Source: Pseudomonadota bacterium (GTDB taxonomy: Bacteria > Pseudomonadota > Gammaproteobacteria > Burkholderiales > Burkholderiaceae_C). From it: a stretch of 34,293 bases of DNA. The translations under genes and the position numbers were made by a program. The notes under the pieces are model-generated. The model was given only the letters and a program-made list of their open reading frames with translations, was not told where the DNA came from and did no database searches. The DNA is taken from contig JARXKP010000005.1 in assembly GCA_030271615.1 (NCBI GenBank), forward strand, positions 1 to 34,293, given 5' to 3'. Shown one piece after another: positions 1-9,017 of the stretch. The stretch's first letter is position 1. Each line of letters starts with the position of its first letter.

Positions 1-778
1 CAGAACCCGCCGAGATCGGCAGCTCGGCCACTGCCGCGGAGCGGCCACCATGCAATTCGCTGAACGCCAAGTCGCGCAGCAGTTTCGTCTTCGTGCTGTC
101 GCAGACCCAGCGCTCGATGCGCAGTGCCAATGGCAGTCGTGCACCGGCCAGAAAGGTCACGACATGGCAATCGTCGACCCGCGAGCCCACCGGGACCGCA
201 AGGCCTCGCAGCAACCCCGCCGCAGCCGCTGTCTCGGAGCGCAGGAAACGGCCGGGGACAGACGCCAGATCCTCCAGGAACACCGATGCACCGCGCTGCC
301 AGGCCAGGCCGGGCAGTCCGATGCCGCGCGGCAGGTAGGTGTCGCGAGAGATCGCCTCGAAGCTCTGCTCTGCGGAACCATAGGCGCCGTCGGCCAGCGT
401 CATGTCGGTGGTGACACGGGCGTTGTGGTGCCACAACTCGAGTGCGCTGGCCTGCACCGGATCGTGGCCGCAGAACAGCACCAGCACGGCGGTGATCTCG
501 CCGTGAGCGAAATACGGCAAGGCGATCGCGCAGGTGAAGCCGGCGGCGCGAGCGGCATCGCCCCGCTGGAAACCGGAACTCGCAAAGTCGCGCAGCAATA
601 CAGGCTGGCCCTCGTCCCAGGCGCGACCTGGCAGGCCTTCGCCGCGCCCGAAGCACATCGAGCGGCTGAGGGCTGCGAACCGCTTTGCGGGACCGAACGC
701 GCCGCCCCTGAATTCAAGCAGCGAACCGTCGTCGCCGGGCAACCAGAGTTCAGCGGCCTTGATGAAGGTGGAAGGCAT
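1..778 (-). CDS. Tandem GAF-domain protein, 3' end truncated by window start
   Basis: Not in the ORF track because no stop lies in the window. Reading the minus strand from ATG at 778 gives an uninterrupted frame MPSTFIKAAELWLPGDDGSLLEFRGGAFGPAKRFAALSRSMCFGRGEGLPGRAWDEGQPVLLRDFASSGFQRGDAARAAGFTCAIALPYFAHGEITAVLVLFCGH... followed by a second similar unit (...SRDTYLPRGIGLPGLAWQRGASVFLEDLASVPGRFLRSETAAAAGLLRGLAVPVG...). Two GAF-like repeats with GxGLPGxAW motifs. Confidence 0.8.
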   Translation of the reverse strand, partial: MPSTFIKAAELWLPGDDGSLLEFRGGAFGPAKRFAALSRSMCFGRGEGLPGRAWDEGQPVLLRDFASSGFQRGDAARAAGFTCAIALPYFAHGEITAVLVLFCGHDPVQASALELWHHNARVTTDMTLADGAYGSAEQSFEAISRDTYLPRGIGLPGLAWQRGASVFLEDLASVPGRFLRSETAAAAGLLRGLAVPVGSRVDDCHVVTFLAGARLPLALRIERWVCDSTKTKLLRDLAFSELHGGRSAAVAELPISAGS

Positions 779-873
779 GGGAGCTCACAGAGTGTGTCGT
801 TTCAAACGCAAGTTGCGGGCCACCGCAGTGGTATCGGGGCGCAGCAGCCAGCCGATCGCGACGCTGCGACGTG

Positions 874-2535
874 TCAGCCCGGCGAACGCTCCGAATCACC
901 CGAACGGGCTGGCGCCGCGTACCGATCGCCGGGTGCCACCAGCTTCGGCTCGGCCGGATCGCCAAGGTAGTGCGGCGACATGATCTGCACGCCGTTCTCG
1001 TTGAACACATCCTGGATGTTCGCGTGCAGGCTGTTCAGCACTTCGGCGCGCGGTCGCGGCTCGCTCGGGATGGCCTGGCAGACCAGCCGGTACTCGGGAT
1101 AGAAGTCCGACAGGGCCGTCTGGTAGACGCGCGGCGCCGGGTCGGTCAGCACGCCCGGCGTGCGACGGGCCGCTTCGATCAGCATCGCCTCGACCTGCCT
1201 CCACGGCGTGTCGTAGCCGATGGTCACCACGGTGTCGACGACGTACCCGCGGCCCTGGACGGCACGCGAGTAGTTCTTGCTGACGCTGCCCAGCACCAGC
1301 GTGTTCGGCAGCGTCAACTCTTCACCCAGGCCGGTGCGCATGCGGGTGATGAAGGTGCCCATTTCGGTGACCGTGCCTTCGTGGTCGTTGATGCGCACGT
1401 ACTCGCCGACGCGCAGCGTGCGTGAGTACATCAGCACCAGCCCGCTGGCGGCTTGTCCGAACAGGCTCGACCCTCCCAGCGTGACCATCAGACCGATCAG
1501 CAGCGACATGCCCTTGAAGGCCTCGCTCTGCGCCCCCGGAAGATACGGATAGGCCATCACCGCCGCGAATACCCACACCGCGATGCTGAACAACCGACGT
1601 GTCGGACCGGCGGTGTCGGCGTCGAGCCAGCCCTTCTGCTGGTTTCCGGTAGCGGCCACGCGCGAGAAGAACGGGCGGAACATCGCGATCACGCCGCGCG
1701 CGATCAGGAAGATGACTCCGGCGATCACCAGGTCGGGCAGTGCGTTCAGCACGCCGCGGCCGACCCGCGACGCGACGCCGAAGAGGTAGGCCGTGAGCCC
1801 CTCGCCCCAGGGCCGCGTGTACGGGAACTGCCGCAGCACGTAACTCAGCCATTCGTAGGCCAGCACCAGCGCCAGCACCCACCACAGCGCGCGCACGCCG
1901 AGCCTGACGATGCCCATCAGGCGTTCAGCGTGCAACAGCTCGGTGCCCGCGACACGCACGCCGGCGGCGCTGCGCGCGACCCGTTGCGACAGCCGCACGG
2001 TCGCCCAACGGCGCACGCGCCACGCCGGCACGGCCACTGCGGCAACGACCAGCGTCGCCAGCAGGCTGCGGCCGAGGCCGTACAGCAGACGCCGGGTGTC
2101 GCGGCCCTCGCGCGTCTCGGCCAGGACCTGCCCCAGCGCATCGCGGGCCGCCGAGCTGGCCTGTTCGAGCGTCTGGGCCCGCAGCGGATCGGCGTCGGCC
2201 GCGAGCAGCACCAGCGCCAACTCTCCGTCGACCATCAGCACATGGCCCTGCGGCTCGACCTGGACCGTGACCTCACCCTGCCCGGCCCGGTCGAGCAACT
2301 CGCGCAGGATCGCCTCGGTCCGCTGAGCACGCCGCTCGGGCGGGACGCCGAGATACGGGGCCCGGAAGACCGTGACGGTCCGGTTGAAAACGACCACCGC
2401 CACTTCCGCCGGTGCCACGGCGGGGGCTGCGCTGGGCACGGTCGCAGGAACCTCAGCGGGAGCCGCTTGCGCCATCGATCGCCCGGCGATCAACAGCAGC
2501 ATCACCAGAAACAGTCGTATGAATGTCATCGTCAA
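874..2535 (-). CDS. MscS-family mechanosensitive ion channel protein with signal peptide
   Basis: 553 aa ORF; N-terminal signal peptide, several TM segments, MscS core (LLIGLMVTLGGSSLFGQAASGLVLMYSRTLRVGEYVRINDHEGTVTEMGTFITRMRTGLGEELTLPNTLVLGSVSKNYS). Confidence 0.9.
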   Translation of the reverse strand: MTMTFIRLFLVMLLLIAGRSMAQAAPAEVPATVPSAAPAVAPAEVAVVVFNRTVTVFRAPYLGVPPERRAQRTEAILRELLDRAGQGEVTVQVEPQGHVLMVDGELALVLLAADADPLRAQTLEQASSAARDALGQVLAETREGRDTRRLLYGLGRSLLATLVVAAVAVPAWRVRRWATVRLSQRVARSAAGVRVAGTELLHAERLMGIVRLGVRALWWVLALVLAYEWLSYVLRQFPYTRPWGEGLTAYLFGVASRVGRGVLNALPDLVIAGVIFLIARGVIAMFRPFFSRVAATGNQQKGWLDADTAGPTRRLFSIAVWVFAAVMAYPYLPGAQSEAFKGMSLLIGLMVTLGGSSLFGQAASGLVLMYSRTLRVGEYVRINDHEGTVTEMGTFITRMRTGLGEELTLPNTLVLGSVSKNYSRAVQGRGYVVDTVVTIGYDTPWRQVEAMLIEAARRTPGVLTDPAPRVYQTALSDFYPEYRLVCQAIPSEPRPRAEVLNSLHANIQDVFNENGVQIMSPHYLGDPAEPKLVAPGDRYAAPARSGDSERSPG

Positions 2536-2595
2536 GGCAGTCTCCGGCCTCGAGGGTGAGCAGCGGTACCGGCCCCGTCGATCATCCGGCCGGCC

Positions 2596-3402
2596 TCACA
2601 GCTGGCGAATCTGGTGCAGCGCGGACGGCACCGGCCAGCCCGCTTCCTTGCACACCCGGACGATGGCTTCGTTGGTGTCGAAGTAGACCTGCCAGTAATG
2701 ATCGGTGTGGGTGTACGGGCGCACGGCGATCTGCGGGCCTTCGAGCTTCATGTCGAGCAGGTTGACCTCGGGCGGCATCTCGGTCGACACATTCGGGATC
2801 AGCGCGACAGCGGCCTTGAAGCGCGCGATGGCATCCAGCGCATCGACACCGTTGGCCAGCTGAGCGACCCGTTCGACGCGACGCACCGGCAGCACCGAGA
2901 AGTTCTGGATCGTGTCGCCGAAGATCTTGCCGTTGCCGACAAGCGTCATCACGTTGTCGGGCGTCACGATGGTGGTGCCGAACAGGCCCAGCTCGTGCAC
3001 CGTGCCGACGATGCCGCCGATGCTGACGAAATCGCCGACCTTGAACGGCCTCAGGATCAGCATGAACGCGCCCGCCGCGAAGTTGCCGAGCAGCCCGCTC
3101 CAGGCCGCGCCAATCGCCACACCGGCACCGGCCAGCATCGCCGCGAACGAGGTCGTCTGGATACCGAAGTAGCCCAGGATGCCGAGCGCCAGCGCGATGT
3201 TCAGCGCGATGGCGATGATCGAGCCGAGGTATTTGGTCAGCGTCGGATCGACGTGGTTGCGATTCATCGCTGCCTGCATCAGCGCGATCACGCGGCCGAT
3301 CATCCAGCGGCCGACAACCCAGAACGCGAGGGCTGCCAGCACCTTGAGCCCGACATCGAGGGCGGTGGTGCCGAGGAAGGTTTGTATCGATTCCATGTTC
3401 AT
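2596..3402 (-). CDS. Small-conductance mechanosensitive channel (MscS family)
   Basis: 268 aa; AGAGVAIGAAWSGLLGNFAAGAFMLILRPFKVGDFVSIGGIVGTVHELGLFGTTIVTPDNVMTLVGNGKIFGDTIQNFS is a classical MscS pore and beta-domain sequence. Confidence 0.93.
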   Translation of the reverse strand: MNMESIQTFLGTTALDVGLKVLAALAFWVVGRWMIGRVIALMQAAMNRNHVDPTLTKYLGSIIAIALNIALALGILGYFGIQTTSFAAMLAGAGVAIGAAWSGLLGNFAAGAFMLILRPFKVGDFVSIGGIVGTVHELGLFGTTIVTPDNVMTLVGNGKIFGDTIQNFSVLPVRRVERVAQLANGVDALDAIARFKAAVALIPNVSTEMPPEVNLLDMKLEGPQIAVRPYTHTDHYWQVYFDTNEAIVRVCKEAGWPVPSALHQIRQL

Positions 3403-3770
3403 GAACAGATCCCCCTTTGGATTGCAGGAAGTCCATCGACCACCGTGGCCGGCGCATCTTCACCGCCCATGGTTGTAGCCGATCTCGGCGACCCGCCCAA
3501 GGCCCGAGCGCGCAGTGCAACGCTGCTTCTGTGGCGTGACGGGATCCGCGCGGGACCATCGCCGTACGGCTGCGTTCGATGACGGGCTGAGGCGACCCGT
3601 GGAGCACCGTGCGGCAATGTTCAACGGCTCAGGCTGCGGCGCTGAAGGTCGATGCGTGCGAGTGGTTGGCCGCCGTCTGGCCGCAGGACTTGTGATGCAG
3701 GGAGCCGTGCGCCTGGTGCGGTTCGCCTCGTTCCTGTTCCTGACCGTGGTGCCCTGAGGACCCGGCCCGA

Positions 3771-4307
3771 TCACGCGGCGGGCGCCTGCCGCGCGACCTG
3801 CGCCGAGAGCAGTTTCAGTTGCTCGTTCTGGATGTCCAGCAACTCTTTCCACTGCGTTTCGCGCAGCAGCATGATCTCGAGTTCGGCTTTCAGGTTGACC
3901 TCGTAGTCGTGCTCGACGGTGATGCGGTCCTTCTGGGCCTGGCGGTTCTGCGACATCAGGATGACCGGCGCCTGGATGGCCGCCAGCATCGACAGGAAGA
4001 GATTGAGCAGGATGTAGGGATACGGGTCGAAGGTCGCGCCTCGATACGCCAGCAACACCGCGTTGATCCCGACCCACAGCAGCATCGTCAGGGCGAACAG
4101 CCCGACGAAAGGCCAGGACCCGCCGAACGACGCCACGGCGTCCGCCGCACGCTGCCCGAAGCTGGTCGAGTCGCCGGTCTGCTGAGACGGGTTGCGGGCA
4201 ATGTGGGTGCGTCCCGCGACGTGCCGGGTGACCTTCTTCGTGCGCTCGTCGAGCGAGTCGTAGGGCACGCCCAGCAGCGTCGACGCGATGTCTTCGGGCT
4301 TGTGCAT
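3771..4307 (-). CDS. DUF1003 domain-containing membrane protein
   Basis: In-frame start MHKPEDIASTLLGVPYDSLDERTKKV within ORF 3771..4385; DUF1003 hallmark ADAVASFGGSWPFVGLFALTMLLWVGINAVLL...FDPYPYILLNLFLSMLAAIQAPVILMSQNRQAQKDRITVEHDYEVNLKAELEI. Confidence 0.88.
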   Translation of the reverse strand: MHKPEDIASTLLGVPYDSLDERTKKVTRHVAGRTHIARNPSQQTGDSTSFGQRAADAVASFGGSWPFVGLFALTMLLWVGINAVLLAYRGATFDPYPYILLNLFLSMLAAIQAPVILMSQNRQAQKDRITVEHDYEVNLKAELEIMLLRETQWKELLDIQNEQLKLLSAQVARQAPAA

Positions 4308-4431
4308 GGATGCTTTCGTTGGACGCGAGCCGAGCAGCTTAGTCGGTGCGACAACGAACAGACGTTCGACAGGCCCGGCGCGCACGATCGGGCCGAACCG
4401 AGTTCATCTCGTCAAATCGAAGGAGTCGTCC

Positions 4432-4881
4432 ATGAACGGTCAACACCGTCTGTCCTCACGCCCGATTCGGACCCTGCTGTTCATCGGTGCCGCACTGGCT
4501 GGCACCTGCGCGCTGGCCGCGCCCCGGGCCGAGCCCACCGCAGACGCGCTGCGCTACCAACAAGAGCGCGCGGTGTGCATGAGTGATCGATCCCACCAGG
4601 ACCGCGCGACCTGTCTGCGTGAAGCAGCTTCGGCATATGCCGAGGCCCGACACGGAGGCCTGAACGACGACGCGACGACCTACACGCGCAACGCCGGCCT
4701 GCGTTGCGATGCGCTGCCCGACGGACAGCGCCAGGCCTGCCAGGCGCGGATGCAGGGACAGGGCCGCATCAGTGGCAACGCCTCCACCGGCGGCATCTAC
4801 CGGGAGATCTCGACGCCGGAGCGAGACGTGCCCAGCGACCGCCCACCAAAGGCGCCCGCGTCGGACCTGCCCGCGAAGTGA
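4432..4881 (+). CDS. Small exported protein with four conserved-looking cysteines, function unknown
   Basis: 149 aa from ATG 4432; signal peptide MNGQHRLSSRPIRTLLFIGAALAGTCALAA; then CMSDRSHQDRATC ... RCDALPDGQRQAC. Upstream GAAGGAG ribosome-binding site. Confidence 0.75.
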   Translation: MNGQHRLSSRPIRTLLFIGAALAGTCALAAPRAEPTADALRYQQERAVCMSDRSHQDRATCLREAASAYAEARHGGLNDDATTYTRNAGLRCDALPDGQRQACQARMQGQGRISGNASTGGIYREISTPERDVPSDRPPKAPASDLPAK

Positions 4882-4883
4882 CC

Positions 4884-5828
4884 ATGGAGTTCAAGGACTA
4901 TTACGCCGCACTCGGCGTCGAGAAGACGGCCACGGCCGAGGAGATCAAGCGCGCCTATCGCAAGCTGGCGCGCAAGTACCACCCGGATGTGAGCAAGGAG
5001 CCGGACGCCGAAGCACGCTTCAAGGACGTGGCCGAAGCCTATGAGGCGCTGCACGACCCCGAGAAGCGGGCCGCCTACGACGACATCGGTGCGCGGCACC
5101 GGGACGGCCCCTCGTTCACGCCGCCGCCGGGCTGGGACAGCGGCTTCGAGTACAGCGGTCGAGGCGATCCCGACGGCGCCGCCGAACACAGCGACTTCTT
5201 CGAATCGCTGTTCGGGCGCCAGAGCGCCGGCGCACGCCGGCCGCGCAGTACCGGCGCGATGGCCGGCGGCGATCACCATGCCAAGGTGCAGATCGATCTG
5301 GCCGATACCTACCGAGGCGGTCGCCACGCGATCTCGCTGCGCGTGCCGCAGACCGATGCGCAGGGACGCACGTCCCTGCAGACGAGGCAGCTCGACGTCA
5401 ACATCGCCAGGGGCGTGCGCAGCGGGCAGCATCTGCGCCTGGCCGGTCAGGGCGGCCCCGGCTTCGGCGACGGGCCGGCCGGCGACCTGTACCTCGAGAT
5501 CGAGATCGCACCGCACCCGCACTTTCGGGTGGACGACCGCGACGTGTATCTCGACCTGCCCGTCGCGCCCTGGGAGGCTGCGCTCGGCGCCAGCGTGACC
5601 GTTCCGACACCCGACGGCAGCGTGCAGTTGACGGTGCCGCCCGGCTCGGCGGCGGGGCGCCGTTTGCGCCTGAAGGGCAAGGGGATTCCGAGCCAGCCGC
5701 CCGGCGATCTGTACGTGGTGCTGACCATCGCCTTGCCACCGGCCGACACCGAGGCAGCGCAGGCGGCCTACCGCGCTTTCGCGCAAACGTGTGTCGACTT
5801 CAATCCGCGCCGCGCGCTGGAGGCCTGA
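4884..5828 (+). CDS. cbpA: DnaJ C-terminal/J-domain protein, CbpA type (curved DNA-binding protein)
   Basis: MEFKDYYAALGVEKTATAEEIKRAYRKLARKYHPDVSKEPDAEARFKDVAEAYEALHDPEKRAAYDDIG (J domain with HPD), no zinc-finger region, C-terminal DnaJ domain; followed by cbpM. Confidence 0.93.
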   Translation: MEFKDYYAALGVEKTATAEEIKRAYRKLARKYHPDVSKEPDAEARFKDVAEAYEALHDPEKRAAYDDIGARHRDGPSFTPPPGWDSGFEYSGRGDPDGAAEHSDFFESLFGRQSAGARRPRSTGAMAGGDHHAKVQIDLADTYRGGRHAISLRVPQTDAQGRTSLQTRQLDVNIARGVRSGQHLRLAGQGGPGFGDGPAGDLYLEIEIAPHPHFRVDDRDVYLDLPVAPWEAALGASVTVPTPDGSVQLTVPPGSAAGRRLRLKGKGIPSQPPGDLYVVLTIALPPADTEAAQAAYRAFAQTCVDFNPRRALEA

Positions 5829-5832
5829 TGCC

Positions 5833-6162
5833 ATGAACGAAAACAGCCTGATCGTCACGCACAGCGTTCTGGTCGAAGAAGAGATCCAGTTCACCCTGAT
5901 CGAGCTGAGCCGCGCCTGCCAGGTCGACAGCGAGCAGTTGATGGCGCTGGTCGACGAAGGCGTGCTGGTGCCGCGGGGCACGCATGCGATGGAATGGCGC
6001 TTCGAGGGCGGGGCGCTCCGGCGAGCCCGTTCCGCACTGCGGCTGATGCAGGACCTGGAGCTGAACACCGCCGCGGCGGCGCTCGTGCTCGACCTGCTCG
6101 ACCAGATCGACGCCTTGAGATCGCGGCTTCGTCGCTCGGCTCTCGCCGACGCGCCGTTCTGA
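5833..6162 (+). CDS. cbpM: Chaperone modulator CbpM family (MerR-like)
   Basis: MNENSLIVTHSVLVEEEIQFTLIELSRACQVDSEQLMALVDEGVLVPRG...EWRFEGGALRRARSALRLMQDLELNTAAAALVLDLLDQIDALRSRL; immediately downstream of cbpA. Confidence 0.9.
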   Translation: MNENSLIVTHSVLVEEEIQFTLIELSRACQVDSEQLMALVDEGVLVPRGTHAMEWRFEGGALRRARSALRLMQDLELNTAAAALVLDLLDQIDALRSRLRRSALADAPF

Positions 6163-6163
6163 T

Positions 6164-9016
6164 TCAGCTCGGGCGCGGTGCGGATCGCGACGGGCCGGAT
6201 CGCCGGGCCCAGGCGCGATTCATCCCCTTGCGGATTTCTCTGAACCACAGCACGACGCTCGCGCTCGCCGCGCAACCCAGCCACTGGGTCGGCGACAGCG
6301 GCGCGGTGCCGAAAGCGAGGTTGAGGAGGCCGACGTGGACGACGGCCACCTGCAACAGGCACGACAGGGCGATCGTTCCCCACAGCCAGCGGTTGGCGAA
6401 CAGCCCTCGAAACGCCGTGGCGGTTTCCGAGCGCGCGTTGAGGCAGTTGAACAACTGCGCGAACACCAGCACCGTGAAGCCCGCGGTGCGCGCCAGCGTG
6501 AGGTCGTGCGTGCCCTCGATCAGACCGCCGGGCAGGTACGAGTCGATGGTCAGCAGGGTCACCACCGCCATCACCACGCCGATCTCGAGTACCCCCGCCC
6601 ACATGCGGGCATCGATCATCCGCTCGGACGTCCTGCGCGGCGGGCGGGTCATCGTGTCCTCTGCTGACGGGTCGACGCCCATCGCCAGCGCGGGGCCTGC
6701 GTCGGTGATCAGGTTGATCCACAGGATCTGCGTGGCGAGCAGCGGCAGCACGACCCCGCCGCCGCTGCCGGAACCCGGGCTGGTGAGCCCGAGGACGCCC
6801 GCGCCGATCACGCCCAGAAACACGGTCAGCACTTCGCCCAGGTTCGACGACAGCAGGTAACGCAGGAACTTCCTGATGTTGTCGAGAATGCAGCGCCCTT
6901 CCCTCACGGCCACGACGATGGTGGCGAAGTTGTCGTCCGCGAGGATCATGTCGGCCGCTTCCTTCGCCACTTCGGTCCCTGTGACGCCCATCGCGATGCC
7001 GATGTCGGCCGCCTTCAGCGCGGGCGCGTCGTTCACGCCATCGCCCGTCATCGCGACGACGTTGCCGGCGGCCTGCAGCGCGGCGACGATGCGCAGCTTG
7101 TGCTTCGGCGCCACGCGCGCAAAGACCGACGCGGTGCGCACGGCCTCGGCCAGAGCCGCGTCGTCGAGCGCATCGATGTCAGCGCCGATCAACGCGATGC
7201 CGTCATCCGTCACGATGCCGAGATCCCGCGCGATGCGCAACGCCGTGCGCGGGTGGTCGCCGGTGATCATGACGACGCGGATGCCGGCCCGGTGCGCCTC
7301 GCGGATGGACACCGCCGCCTCCGCGCGCGGCGGGTCGATGATGCCGACCGTGCCGACGAAGATCAGGTCGCGCTCGATCGATGCCGTCGAGGCGCTGTCG
7401 GCGCGCGGGTCCTCGTGCGGATCGAGCGGACGGTAGGCCACCGCCAGCGTGCGCAGTGCGGCGTCGGTCAGCGTGTCGACATCGGCCAGGATGCGTCGCC
7501 GCAGCGCATCGTCGAGCGGCACGATCGACATGCCCAGCCGGGCGCGGGTGCAGCGGGCCAGCAGCACGTCCGGCGCGCCCTTGGTGATCAGCACGGGCTC
7601 GTCGCCGTGATCGTGGTCGGCCTCGATCGTCGACATCATCTTCCGGTCCGAGGTGAACGCGATCTCGCCGATCCGCGTGAAGCGTCGTTCGCGGTGGGCC
7701 GTGTTGCCCAGCTTGCGTTCAGCCACCAGAAACGCGGCTTCGGTGGGGTCGCCCTGGATCTCCCAGGCACCCTCGGCCGTCTGCCGCAACGAGGCATTGC
7801 CGGCTAGGCTGCCGCCGCTGATGACGACGCGGTTCTCCTCGTGCAGCGGCCCGGCGATCAAGGCGGCACCGGCGTGCTCGACGCGGCCGTCGGGCGCATA
7901 GCCGACGCCGGTGATGTGGCTGCCCCCGGAGGCCGTCATCACGCGCACGATGGTCATCTCGGCGCGGGTCAGCGTGCCGGTCTTGTCGGTCGCGATCACC
8001 GAGGCCGAACCCAGGGTCTCGACCGAGGCCAGTCGCTTGACGATGGCGTGGCGTCCCGCCATGCGCTGCACGCCCAGCGCGAGCACCACCGACAGGATCG
8101 CCGGCAGCCCTTCGGGCACGGCGGCCACGGCCAGCGAGACGCCCAGCAGCAGCACCTCGACGGCGTCCGCGGCCGTGCGGATGTCCGAGATCAGCAGGGT
8201 CGTCACGATCACCACGAGGGCCACGAGGACAGCCGCCGCACCCAGTCGGCGACCGATCCGTGCGACCTCGTTCTGCAACGGCGTCGGCGCGCTCGGGGTG
8301 GCGTCCATCAACGCAGCGATGGCCCCGACCTCGGAGCGCATGCCGGTGGCGGTCACCAGCGCCCGGCCGCTGCCCTGGGCCACCGCCGTGCCCTTGAACA
8401 CCATGTTCAACCGGTCGCCCAGCGCCCTGGCGGTCGCGAGCGTGGCCGCGTCCTTGAGCACCGCGTCGCTCTCGCCCGTCAACGAGGCCTCCATCACCTT
8501 CAGCGATGCCGTCTGCACCAGGCGCGCGTCGGCCCCCACCGCGTCGCCCTCGGCCAGCACCAGCACATCGCCGGGCACCAGTTCGGCGCTCTCGACCCGC
8601 GCGGTGCGAGCGTCGCGCACGACCGAGCAGGTGGCTGCGGTCAGGCGGGCCAGCGCCGCCACGGCGTTCTCCGCCTTGGCCTCCTGCAGGTAGCCCAGGA
8701 TCGCGTTCAACCCGACCACCATCACGATGACGATCGCATCCACCGGCCCGCCGTGCCGGCCCTCGATCACCCAGGCCACGAGGGCCACGGCCGCAGCGCC
8801 CAGCAGCAGATAGACCAGCGGGTCGTGGAACTGCGCCAACCCGCGGCGCCAGGCCGGCAGACGCGGCACGGCGCGCACCTCGTTGCGCCCGTGCTGTGCC
8901 AATCGCCGCGCGGCCTCGGCGCCGGTCAGGCCGAGATCGAGATCGGTTCGCAGCGCGCCGACGACATCGGCGATCGCCATCAGCGACGGATCGTCGAGCG
9001 CCGCGGCAGTCGTCAT
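6164..9016 (-). CDS. Cation-transporting P-type ATPase, P2A (Ca2+/Na+-type)
   Basis: 950 aa; TGES, DKTGTLT, GDGVNDAPALK motifs; PEGLPAILSVVLALGVQRM in M4, SSNLGEV in M5 and WINLITDAGPALAMGVDP in M6, similar to SERCA-type ion-site segments. Confidence 0.92.
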   Translation of the reverse strand: MTTAAALDDPSLMAIADVVGALRTDLDLGLTGAEAARRLAQHGRNEVRAVPRLPAWRRGLAQFHDPLVYLLLGAAAVALVAWVIEGRHGGPVDAIVIVMVVGLNAILGYLQEAKAENAVAALARLTAATCSVVRDARTARVESAELVPGDVLVLAEGDAVGADARLVQTASLKVMEASLTGESDAVLKDAATLATARALGDRLNMVFKGTAVAQGSGRALVTATGMRSEVGAIAALMDATPSAPTPLQNEVARIGRRLGAAAVLVALVVIVTTLLISDIRTAADAVEVLLLGVSLAVAAVPEGLPAILSVVLALGVQRMAGRHAIVKRLASVETLGSASVIATDKTGTLTRAEMTIVRVMTASGGSHITGVGYAPDGRVEHAGAALIAGPLHEENRVVISGGSLAGNASLRQTAEGAWEIQGDPTEAAFLVAERKLGNTAHRERRFTRIGEIAFTSDRKMMSTIEADHDHGDEPVLITKGAPDVLLARCTRARLGMSIVPLDDALRRRILADVDTLTDAALRTLAVAYRPLDPHEDPRADSASTASIERDLIFVGTVGIIDPPRAEAAVSIREAHRAGIRVVMITGDHPRTALRIARDLGIVTDDGIALIGADIDALDDAALAEAVRTASVFARVAPKHKLRIVAALQAAGNVVAMTGDGVNDAPALKAADIGIAMGVTGTEVAKEAADMILADDNFATIVVAVREGRCILDNIRKFLRYLLSSNLGEVLTVFLGVIGAGVLGLTSPGSGSGGGVVLPLLATQILWINLITDAGPALAMGVDPSAEDTMTRPPRRTSERMIDARMWAGVLEIGVVMAVVTLLTIDSYLPGGLIEGTHDLTLARTAGFTVLVFAQLFNCLNARSETATAFRGLFANRWLWGTIALSCLLQVAVVHVGLLNLAFGTAPLSPTQWLGCAASASVVLWFREIRKGMNRAWARRSGPSRSAPRPS

Positions 9017-9017
9017 C

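Noticed and set aside
3403-3770. Possible small gene in the 368-bp gap between MscS and DUF1003 genes
   Set aside because: Short ORFs here lack ribosome-binding sites and recognisable sequence; left as non-coding or degraded.
4797-6722. 641-aa minus-strand ORF
   Set aside because: Antisense to cbpA/cbpM and out of frame with the P2A ATPase.
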